12,050 nucleotides of DNA, taken from an uncultured Prevotellaceae bacterium (GTDB lineage Bacteria; Bacteroidota; Bacteroidia; Bacteroidales; Bacteroidaceae). The notes under the pieces are model-generated. The model saw only the letters and a program-made list of their open reading frames with translations. It made no database searches and was not told the origin of the DNA. The translations under genes and the position numbers were made by a program. How positions within the stretch are numbered: position 1 is the stretch's first letter; every line of letters starts with the position of its first letter. The DNA lies in NCBI GenBank assembly GCA_937892315.1, contig CALAVF010000402.1, forward strand, positions 1 to 12,050. Direction: 5' to 3'. Shown here piece by piece: positions 1 through 6,018 of this stretch.

Positions 1-76
1 CTATAGAACTATCCCCCACCGCAAAAGAGACCAAAGAGACAAGAGACAAAAAACCCCTATAAAGCGAAAAAAGAGG

Positions 77-3000
77 TTAATGCTTTATTGCCGTGGTGTC
101 CATCGTTTCTAATATACTCAAGGCACCTTTCATTGTGGTAATGTTTTTGACGAGAAGCGATTTCCGCTCACCGTCACGTAGTTGACAGGCTCTTCCGTTG
201 CGAGCAACGAATTGGATGACTTTCTCGAAGGCACGACTCTGGAAGTATTCGTCTTCGAGGGCGAAGTAGAGAATCATCCTGCCTTGTTTCAGTATCACCT
301 TCTCGATGCCTAAGCGTTGTGCTGCCCACTTGATAGGCATGACGGTGAGAAGCGATTCGCCCACGTCCGGAATTTGCCCGAAGCGGTCGATGAGGCGTTT
401 CTTGTAGTCTTCCAATTGCTGTGGACGGGTGAAGGAGTCAAGTTCTCGGTAGAGGCTCATGCGTTCGCCGCTGCTGGGCACATATTCTTCGGGGAAGAAG
501 GCTTGGATGTCGCTCTCCACGTTGGTTTCGGTGACAAATTTTTCCCCGCTGATTTTGCCGCTTTCATCTTTGTCCTCTTCAGCAAAAAGTTCTGTAAATT
601 CATTGTCTTTCAGTTCTGCGACAGCCTCATTCAGAATCTTCTGGTAGGTCTCGTAACCGCGGTCGGTGATGAAGCCGCTTTGTTCCGCACCCAGCATGTT
701 GCCGGCACCACGGATGTCGAGGTCTTGCATGGCGATGTGGATGCCGCTGCCCAGGTCGCTGAAGTTCTCCACGGCTTGCAGGCGGCGACGGGTCACGTCA
801 TTGAGGGCAGCGAGGGGTGGGGCAATGAGATAGCAGAAGGCTTTCTTGTTACCACGTCCCACACGCCCACGCATCTGGTGGATGTCGCTGAGCCCATAAT
901 TCTGAGCACTGTTGATGATGATGGTGTTGGCGTTCGGCACATCAATGCCGTTCTCCACGATGGTGGTGGAGAGCATCACGTCATAGTCATAATTCATGAA
1001 GTCGAGAATGATCTTCTCCAACTCTTGCGGATTCATCTGACCATGACCAACACACACACGAGCATCAGGCACGTACTTGTGTATCATCTCCTCCAGTTCG
1101 CGGAGGTTGCTGATTTTGTTGTTCACGATGAACACCTGCCCATTGCGGCTCATCTCGAAATTGATGGCTTCGGCAAACACCTCGGGAGAGAAGGTGTGTA
1201 TCTCTGTCTGAATGGGATAACGGTTGGGCGGAGGCGTTTGGATGATGGAGAGGTCTCTGGCTCCGAGCAAAGAGAACTGCAAGGTGCGAGGGATGGGGGT
1301 GGCGGTCATGGTGAGGGTGTCCACATTCACTTTCATGCTGCGAAGTTTCTCTTTGGTTGATACACCAAACTTCTGTTCTTCGTCGATGATGAGCAGACCT
1401 AAATCCTTGAATTGCACCTGCTTGCCTATCAGTTTGTGGGTGCCGATGATGATATCTACTTTCCCTGCTTTCAAGTCTTCGAGCACCTCTTTGGTGTCCT
1501 TGGCTGTTCGTGCTCGGGTGAGGTATTCCACTCGGACGGGGAAGTCTTTGAGACGTGAGGAGAAAGTCTGAAAATGTTGGTACGCCAACACCGTTGTAGG
1601 CACCATCACTGCCACTTGTTTTCCGTCGGTGGCTGCCTTGAAAGCCGCACGGATGGCAACCTCGGTTTTGCCGAAGCCGACATCGCCACACACCAATCTG
1701 TCCATCGGGCGTGGCTTCTCCATGTCCGCCTTCACGTCTTGGGTGGCTTTCAACTGGTCGGGTGTATCTTCGTAGGCGAAACTTGCCTCCAACTCATGCT
1801 GCATGTAACTGTCCTTGCTGTAGGCAAACCCTTTCTCTTTCAGACGTGCGGCATAGAGTTGGATGAGGTCGCGGGCAATGTCTTTCACCTTCGCCTTCAC
1901 CCGTTCCTTCATGCGTTCCCATGCACCGCCGCCGATGCGGTTGAGGGTGGGGGCTTCTCCTTCTTTACCTTTATATTTCGACACTTTGTGCAATGCGTGG
2001 ATGGATACGTACACGGTGTCTTCGTTGCGATAGGTGATTTTTATCATCTCCTGCATCACTCCGTTCTGCGGCACACGCACCAATCCTCCGAACCGTCCCA
2101 CACCGTGGTCAATGTGTACCACATAATCGCCGATCTCAAACTGCTGTATCTCCTTCAATGTCAGTGCCACCTTGCCCTGTCGAACCTTATCGCTCTTGAG
2201 GTTGTATTTGTGGAAACGGTCGAAAATCTGGTGGTCGGTGAAGAAGCACAACTTCAGCGTGTGGTCGATAAATCCTTCGTGAATGGCTTTGCCCACAGGA
2301 ATGAACCTGATGGCATCCGCTTCCGTCCGCGCTTGCTCTTCAAAGATGTTTTGCAGGCGGTCAATCTGCTTCTCGCTGTCGGCGAAGATGTATATTTTGT
2401 ACCCCTCATTTTGCAGGCGGTGAAACTCCTGATTGACTAAATCGAAGTTCTTGTGGAAGAGTGGCTGTGGAGCCGTGTTGAAGTGGATTGCAGACCCTCT
2501 CTGTCCTTCGGACATCTCCCCCGTAATGGGGAGACCATTCGGGGTGTTTGTTTTTCCCCGTTTTAACTCCAAATGCCGGAACTGCACGATTTGCTGTTTG
2601 AAGGTCTCCTCATTGATAACGAGCCTTTCCCATTCTTTTTCCCAATCCGCATGGTCTCCCTCCCCATTATGGGGGAGGGTAGGGGAGAGGGTCTTTGCTT
2701 GACTCGAAAAGCCCTCCTTGTGAATCTGTGCAATCTTGTCACACACAAACCCGAGGCTCTGTGTCATGACCAGCGTTTCCTTTGGCAAGAACTCCAGAAA
2801 CGAAATGTATTCCGCGTCATCCTTCTTCATGTTGGGCACGATGGTCATCTGCTCCACTTTGCTTTCCGACAATTGGCTCTGAATGTCGAACGGTCGGATG
2901 CTATCTACCTCATCGCCGAAGAAGTCGATGCGATAGGGTGTGTCTGACGAAAACGAATAGACATCCACGATGCTGCCTCTCACGGCAAATTGTCCAGGCT

Positions 3001-3523
3001 CATACACGTAATCTGTCCGATCAAAACCCAAGTCAAAAATTTGCTTTTCCAGATCGTTGATGTCGAACGTGTCTCCCACCTTGATAGGGAGCGTGTTTAC
3101 ATCCAACTCTTTCTTCGACACCACCCGTTCTGCCAAGGCGTCTGGATAGGTCACCACCAACAAGTCTTGTGCCTCTGCTACTCTTGTCAGCACCTCCGTT
3201 CTCAGAATCTCATTTCCCGCATCTTTCTGGTTATACTTGATGGCACGTTTGTAGGAAGACGGAAAGAACAGCACCCGCTCTGTACCCATCATCTGTGTCA
3301 AGTCGTGGTACATATATCCTGCCTCGTCCGCATCGTTCATCACCACCAGCAAATTGGGGTAGTGTCCCCTTCCGTTCATGATGGCAGCCAACAACACCGC
3401 AGCCGACGAACCGCTAAGTCCGTCAGCCTTCACCTGTTTTGCCTTGCCATTCCTGATGCACTTGGCAAGTTCCTTGGCTTCGTCAGAAGAAGCCAAAGAC
3501 GAAAGAACTTTACTTGTGTCCAA
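77..3523 (-). CDS. mfd: Transcription-repair coupling factor Mfd (SF2 DNA translocase)
   Basis: This 1148-residue protein recognises RNA polymerase stalled at DNA damage, pushes it off by ATP-driven translocation on double-stranded DNA, and recruits UvrA for nucleotide excision repair. A UvrB-like N-terminal module is visible (YEPGQFAVRGSIVDV near residue 175). The RNA polymerase-interacting domain starts near 462 (FEIGDYVVHIDHGVGRF). The helicase motor has Walker A GDVGFGKT at 613-620, DEEQ at 714-717 and GRVGRG at 886-891. A C-terminal TRCF domain begins near 1007. Length is normal for the family, but residues about 275-290 and 324-345 look like translated palindromic elements in the linker before the polymerase-interacting domain. 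No in-frame ATG exists near the N-terminus: a TGA lies six bases upstream and the plausible start is TTG at 3523. It is probably transcribed with the small gene just upstream. Identity is certain; the start is less so. Confidence 0.97.
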   Translation of the reverse strand: MDTSKVLSSLASSDEAKELAKCIRNGKAKQVKADGLSGSSAAVLLAAIMNGRGHYPNLLVVMNDADEAGYMYHDLTQMMGTERVLFFPSSYKRAIKYNQKDAGNEILRTEVLTRVAEAQDLLVVTYPDALAERVVSKKELDVNTLPIKVGDTFDINDLEKQIFDLGFDRTDYVYEPGQFAVRGSIVDVYSFSSDTPYRIDFFGDEVDSIRPFDIQSQLSESKVEQMTIVPNMKKDDAEYISFLEFLPKETLVMTQSLGFVCDKIAQIHKEGFSSQAKTLSPTLPHNGEGDHADWEKEWERLVINEETFKQQIVQFRHLELKRGKTNTPNGLPITGEMSEGQRGSAIHFNTAPQPLFHKNFDLVNQEFHRLQNEGYKIYIFADSEKQIDRLQNIFEEQARTEADAIRFIPVGKAIHEGFIDHTLKLCFFTDHQIFDRFHKYNLKSDKVRQGKVALTLKEIQQFEIGDYVVHIDHGVGRFGGLVRVPQNGVMQEMIKITYRNEDTVYVSIHALHKVSKYKGKEGEAPTLNRIGGGAWERMKERVKAKVKDIARDLIQLYAARLKEKGFAYSKDSYMQHELEASFAYEDTPDQLKATQDVKADMEKPRPMDRLVCGDVGFGKTEVAIRAAFKAATDGKQVAVMVPTTVLAYQHFQTFSSRLKDFPVRVEYLTRARTAKDTKEVLEDLKAGKVDIIIGTHKLIGKQVQFKDLGLLIIDEEQKFGVSTKEKLRSMKVNVDTLTMTATPIPRTLQFSLLGARDLSIIQTPPPNRYPIQTEIHTFSPEVFAEAINFEMSRNGQVFIVNNKISNLRELEEMIHKYVPDARVCVGHGQMNPQELEKIILDFMNYDYDVMLSTTIVENGIDVPNANTIIINSAQNYGLSDIHQMRGRVGRGNKKAFCYLIAPPLAALNDVTRRRLQAVENFSDLGSGIHIAMQDLDIRGAGNMLGAEQSGFITDRGYETYQKILNEAVAELKDNEFTELFAEEDKDESGKISGEKFVTETNVESDIQAFFPEEYVPSSGERMSLYRELDSFTRPQQLEDYKKRLIDRFGQIPDVGESLLTVMPIKWAAQRLGIEKVILKQGRMILYFALEDEYFQSRAFEKVIQFVARNGRACQLRDGERKSLLVKNITTMKGALSILETMDTTAIKH
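2492..2536 (-). repeat. Palindromic element A, in frame inside mfd
   Basis: This is a 45-bp element, oriented on the minus strand, running from GGTCTCCC to GAGAGGGTCT. It holds two hairpins read on the plus strand: TGTCC/GGACA with a 3-nt loop (2502-2514) and TCTCCCC/GGGGAGA with a 6-nt loop (2515-2534). It shares its ends and the CCCATTAYGGGGGAG core with the element at 2653-2694, which lies in the other orientation. Being 15 codons long it keeps the mfd frame and adds the peptide GLPITGEMSEGQRGS. The family name is not known to me. That it is an insertion is inferred from its resemblance to element B and its place in a variable linker. Confidence 0.75.
2653..2694 (+). repeat. Palindromic element B, in frame inside mfd
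   Basis: This is a 42-bp element running from GGTCTCCC to GAGAGGGTCT on the plus strand, in inverse orientation to the element at 2492-2536. It contains a perfect 8-bp stem, CCCTCCCC/GGGGAGGG (2658-2665 with 2672-2679), around a 6-nt loop. It is 14 codons long, so the mfd frame is kept, and on the mfd strand it encodes TLSPTLPHNGEGD. The proline/glycine-rich peptide is unlike the surrounding charged helical linker. Insertion is inferred. Confidence 0.75.
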
Positions 3524-3536
3524 ACATCAAATCTTT

Positions 3537-3686
3537 TTATGCCACACCCATCACCACCTGCGGTTCATAGACCCTTGCAAACAACTGCAAGAAAAACAGC
3601 GTATCTTTCGATGGACGTACCAACTTGTTTTTCAGTTCAAAAATTCTTGATGTCTTCTTGTCAAAAAATGGGGTAGAGTCATTCAT
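3537..3686 (-). CDS. Small conserved-looking protein upstream of mfd (49 aa)
   Basis: I do not recognise a named family. The ATG at 3686 opens a 49-residue basic protein without signal peptide or membrane segment. Its middle part, RPSKDTLFFLQLFARVYEP, looks like a folded amphipathic helix followed by a short tail, in the style of small Bacteroidales proteins I have seen, but I cannot name a homologue. It ends 13 nt before the mfd start and on the same strand, so the two would share the promoter at 3812-3842, whose transcript begins roughly 120 nt upstream of this ATG. The same frame is open further upstream, but the part beyond this ATG crosses the promoter and reads poorly. It could act on its own or set translation of mfd by coupling. 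Reality of the gene is inferred from position and composition only. Confidence 0.5.
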   Translation of the reverse strand: MNDSTPFFDKKTSRIFELKNKLVRPSKDTLFFLQLFARVYEPQVVMGVA

Positions 3687-3811
3687 AGGCAATCTTGCTT
3701 TTACGTTTTCTCTTTCTATTATCAATAACGAGCCGAAAACGAGTTTATTATACAAAGCCGCATATTTTTTCCGAAATGCTCTCTTCTTGTGCCAACTTCG
3801 TAAATTGTCGG

Positions 3812-3842
3812 CAAAGTTACACTTTTCTTTCCTGTTGGTCAA
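3812..3842 (-). promoter_or_regulatory. Bacteroidetes-type promoter for the small gene and mfd
   Basis: On the minus strand a TTG (3842-3840) is followed after 20 nt by TAACTTTG (3819-3812), matching the phylum's -33/-7 consensus for the primary sigma factor. Transcription would begin near 3805 and run through the 49-codon gene into mfd. It is arranged back to back with the mtaB promoter, about 38 bp separating the two -33 elements. Confidence 0.75.
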
Positions 3843-3880
3843 GAAAAGGGGACGAAACATGGAAAAAGAGGCAGAAGAGG

Positions 3881-3911
3881 TTGCTGTTGTGCTCATTTTA
3901 TGCTACCTTTG
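3881..3911 (+). promoter_or_regulatory. Bacteroidetes-type promoter for mtaB
   Basis: TTG at 3881-3883, a 20-nt spacer and TACCTTTG at 3904-3911 match the Bacteroidetes -33/-7 consensus. The expected transcription start near 3918 lies downstream of an in-frame ATG at 3900, which rules that ATG out as the start and leaves ATG 3930 with a leader of about a dozen nucleotides. Confidence 0.75.
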
Positions 3912-3929
3912 TACACAAAAACAGAAAGG

Positions 3930-5237
3930 ATGATAGATTCAAGCATATTGCAGGGCAAGAAGGCGGCGTATTTCACGCTGGGGTGCAAGTTGAACTTCGC
4001 TGAGACGAGCAGCGTGGTGCAGCAGTTGATGCGTTATGGGGTGAGGAAGGCGGAGAAGGGTGAAGTGGCTGACCTGTGCATCGTGAACACGTGCAGCGTG
4101 ACGGAGGTGGCTGACCATAAGTGCCGACAGGCGATTCATCGTCTGGTGAAACTGCATCCGGGGGCGTTTGTCGTGGTGACGGGCTGTTATGCACAGTTGA
4201 AGCCACAAGAAATCATTGAGACGGATGGGGTGGATTTGGTTTTGGGAAGTGAACAGAAAGGAAATATCATCCCAGCCATCCTCAATGGCATGACTGGAGC
4301 ACATACTGTGAAGACGGCGGACATCAAGACGTTTGCGGAAAGTTGTTCAAGAGGGGATAGAACCCGTTATTTCCTCAAAGTGCAGGATGGGTGCAACTAC
4401 TACTGCACCTACTGCACCATCCCGATGGCTCGCGGACGGAGTCGCAACGGAAGCATCGCCTCGATGGTGGAGCAAGCCGAACGGGTGGCACAGGAAGACG
4501 GCAAGGAGATTGTCATCACGGGTGTGAACATCGGCGATTTTGGACGTTCGACGGGAGAGACCTTCTTCGACCTCGTGAAAGCCTTGGACAAGGTGGAAGG
4601 CATTGAGCGGTATCGCATTTCGAGCATTGAACCCAATTTGCTCACTGGCGAAATCATCGAGTTCTGTGCAGGGTCACGTGCGTTCATGCCGCATTTCCAC
4701 ATTCCTTTGCAGAGCGGTTGCGACGAAGTGTTGAGGCTGATGCATCGGCATTACGAAACGGCACTTTTCCGCAGCAAGATTGAGAAGATTCGGCAGGTGA
4801 TGCCCGATGCCTTCATTGGCGTGGACGTGATTGTGGGCACTCGTGGCGAGACAGCCGACTACTTCGAGCGTGCCTATGACTTCATGCAGAGCATCGACGT
4901 GTCGCAATACCATGTCTTCTCCTACTCCGAACGCCCAGGTACGAAAGCCCTCGAAATTCCCCACATCGTCACCCCGCAGGAGAAACACGAACGCAGCCAG
5001 CGTGTCCTCGCTCTTTCAGCCGAAAAGACACACGATTTCTATGCCCGATTCATCGGCACGATACGTTCCGTCCTCCTCGAACACGCTTCCCCTCGCAAGC
5101 CCATGATGAACGGCTTCACCGACAACTATATCCGTGTGGAAGTGCCGAACATGCCAGAACGAGACAACCAAATTGTGCAGGTGCGGTTAGGAGAATTCAA
5201 CAAGGAGGGAGATGCGTTGATGGGAGGACTGAATTGA
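3930..5237 (+). CDS. mtaB: tRNA (t6A37) C2-methylthiotransferase MtaB
   Basis: This radical-SAM enzyme converts N6-threonylcarbamoyladenosine at position 37 of ANN-decoding tRNAs to its 2-methylthio form, which steadies codon-anticodon pairing. The 435 residues show the family order. The N-terminal methylthiotransferase domain has the three cluster cysteines at about 19 (TLGCKLNFAET), 55 (NTCSVTE) and 86 (TGCYAQ). The radical-SAM triad CNYYCTYC is at 155-162, followed by ITGVNIGDFG, then a C-terminal TRAM-like RNA-binding part from about 370. The TLGCKLNFAE signature separates MtaB from MiaB and RimO. The start at 3930 is chosen because the promoter's -7 element ends at 3911, downstream of the alternative ATG at 3900. 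The gene stands alone, divergent from mfd. Its stop codon overlaps the first 9-nt unit of the repeat that follows. The assignment to MtaB is confident. Confidence 0.95.
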   Translation: MIDSSILQGKKAAYFTLGCKLNFAETSSVVQQLMRYGVRKAEKGEVADLCIVNTCSVTEVADHKCRQAIHRLVKLHPGAFVVVTGCYAQLKPQEIIETDGVDLVLGSEQKGNIIPAILNGMTGAHTVKTADIKTFAESCSRGDRTRYFLKVQDGCNYYCTYCTIPMARGRSRNGSIASMVEQAERVAQEDGKEIVITGVNIGDFGRSTGETFFDLVKALDKVEGIERYRISSIEPNLLTGEIIEFCAGSRAFMPHFHIPLQSGCDEVLRLMHRHYETALFRSKIEKIRQVMPDAFIGVDVIVGTRGETADYFERAYDFMQSIDVSQYHVFSYSERPGTKALEIPHIVTPQEKHERSQRVLALSAEKTHDFYARFIGTIRSVLLEHASPRKPMMNGFTDNYIRVEVPNMPERDNQIVQVRLGEFNKEGDALMGGLN

Positions 5238-5241
5238 ATCC

Positions 5242-5337
5242 GAAAAATCCGCTAAATCCGTTTAATCATCGCGAAGCGGTATGTTTTTATAAAGACAAGT
5301 TCCTGCGGAACGATTGAGCGGATTGAGCGGATTTTTC
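5242..5337. repeat. Structured inverted repeat R1 (AATCCGYTN units)
   Basis: The left arm consists of 9-nt units AATCCG+3 and the right arm of GATTGAGCG units. The two 26-nt arms (5242-5267 and 5312-5337) are complementary at 23 of 26 positions. Two mini-hairpins with 3-nt loops lie between them: CGC-GAA-GCG (5270-5278) and GTTCC-TGC-GGAAC (5299-5311), separated by GTATGTTTTT (5279-5288). The 9-nt phase can be followed back to 5237, the last base of the mtaB stop. The closing stem runs into a GATTTTTC tract, so it may also end mtaB transcription. Two further copies lie at 5762-5856 and 5869-5960. Confidence 0.9.
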
Positions 5338-5374
5338 AAGATAAATGTAATAGAATTGATAAAAATGAAAGATT

Positions 5375-5758
5375 ATGTTGGCTCATAAGGATGAAACGTA
5401 TCAAATCATTGGTGCAGCGATGGAGGTACATAAAACTTTAGGATGTGGGTTTACGGAAAAGGTGTATCAAGATGCATTAGAAAAGGAATTTCTTCTGGAA
5501 GGCATCCCTTTTGTACGTGAAACATCGATGCAGATTTTATATAAAGGTGAAATGTTGCCTTCGGTGTTTATGCCTGATTTTGTGTGTTATGACAAGATAA
5601 TAGTGGAACTGAAGGCTGTGGAAGAATTGTCGGGTTTGCACGAGTCACAAGCAATCAATTATGCGCATGTGGCAAACATTAAAGTGGCTTTGTTGATAAA
5701 TTTTGGAGCCGAGTCATTGGAGTACAAACGTTTGTTTAATCCCAATGGTAGAAAATGA
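5375..5758 (+). CDS. GxxExxY protein (PD-(D/E)XK nuclease-like family)
   Basis: This is a 127-residue member of the GxxExxY family. The signature lies at G25-F-T-E28-K-V-Y31, within the usual sequence AMEVHKTLGCGFTEKVYQDA. The family is related by sequence to PD-(D/E)XK nuclease folds. Here PDF (67-69) with D68, VELK (77-80) with E78 and K80, and HESQ (89-92) form a credible active-site set, so nuclease activity is possible, though no biochemical role of the family is known to me. There is no signal peptide or membrane segment. GC content is about 39 percent over five sampled lines, against roughly 55 percent in one sampled line of the glycosyltransferase gene, which suggests acquisition. Copies of the same structured repeat lie 37 bp before and 3 bp after the gene. 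A seven-codon open frame starting at ATG 5365 overlaps the start in another frame. No TAnnTTTG promoter is seen nearby. Family call is confident; function is open. Confidence 0.9.
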   Translation: MLAHKDETYQIIGAAMEVHKTLGCGFTEKVYQDALEKEFLLEGIPFVRETSMQILYKGEMLPSVFMPDFVCYDKIIVELKAVEELSGLHESQAINYAHVANIKVALLINFGAESLEYKRLFNPNGRK

Positions 5759-5761
5759 TTA

Positions 5762-5856
5762 GAATAATCTGTTAAATCCGTTCAATCATCGCGAGCGATA
5801 TGTTTTTATATGACAAGTTCCTGCGGAACGATTGAGCGGATTAAGCGGATTTGTCG
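5762..5856. repeat. Structured inverted repeat R2
   Basis: This is the second copy, starting 3 nt after the GxxExxY stop. Left units are AATCTGTTA and AATCCGTTC, and right units are GATTGAGCG, GATTAAGCG and GATTTGTCG (5830-5856). It keeps the GTTCC-TGC-GGAAC mini-hairpin (5817-5829) and the ATATGTTTTTAT stretch between the two hairpins. The core is close to R1 apart from a 1-nt deletion in the first mini-hairpin and scattered substitutions. The outer arms have drifted more than in R1. Confidence 0.88.
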
Positions 5857-5868
5857 GATAAAGGATTG

Positions 5869-5960
5869 AATCGGAATAATCCGTTAAATCTGCTTAATCA
5901 TCGCGGAGCGGTATGTTTTTATTGAACAAGTTCTTGTGGAATGATTGAGCAGATTTATTG
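5869..5960. repeat. Structured inverted repeat R3 (degenerate copy)
   Basis: This third copy is in the same orientation, about 12 nt after R2. Left units AATCGGAAT, AATCCGTTA, AATCTGCTT and AATCATCGC are in 9-nt phase. The right arm is cut to GATTGAGCA plus GATTTATTG. The second mini-hairpin has changed to GTTCT-TGT-GGAAT (5930-5942), which can still pair through two G-T wobbles. It ends 6 nt before the -33 element of the next gene's promoter. Confidence 0.85.
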
Positions 5961-5966
5961 GAAAAG

Positions 5967-5997
5967 TTGTAAGAATCGGAAGAAAGTCGTAACTTTG
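5967..5997 (+). promoter_or_regulatory. Bacteroidetes-type promoter for the glycosyltransferase operon
   Basis: TTG at 5967-5969, a 20-nt spacer and TAACTTTG at 5990-5997 give the same geometry as the mfd and mtaB promoters. The -7 element lies about 20 nt before ATG 6019, so the leader is very short, and the in-frame ATG at 5941 is excluded as a start. Confidence 0.75.
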
Positions 5998-6018
5998 CAA
6001 CAAGTTGTTGTAGAATTC

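Noticed and set aside
317..1360. 347-codon plus-strand open frame opposite mfd
   Set aside because: It lies fully antisense to the conserved motor and C-terminal region of Mfd, its protein is rich in H, V and G without domain signs, and no promoter precedes it.
1574..2440. 288-codon plus-strand open frame opposite mfd
   Set aside because: Antisense shadow of conserved Mfd domains with cysteine- and histidine-rich composition typical of such shadows.
3900..3929. Upstream in-frame ATG 3900 as mtaB start
   Set aside because: It lies before the -7 element TACCTTTG (3904-3911) and would not be in the transcript; the usual MtaB N-terminus fits ATG 3930.
5242..5960. CRISPR array or tRNA-like genes
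   Set aside because: The repeats are inverted, of 9-nt phase and without spacers of regular length; the three-stem fold lacks any tRNA consensus such as the T-arm GTTCRANYC or a 7-5-5-5 stem layout.
5941..6018. Upstream in-frame ATG 5941 as glycosyltransferase start
   Set aside because: It falls inside repeat R3 and upstream of the promoter; GT2 proteins begin as at 6019.
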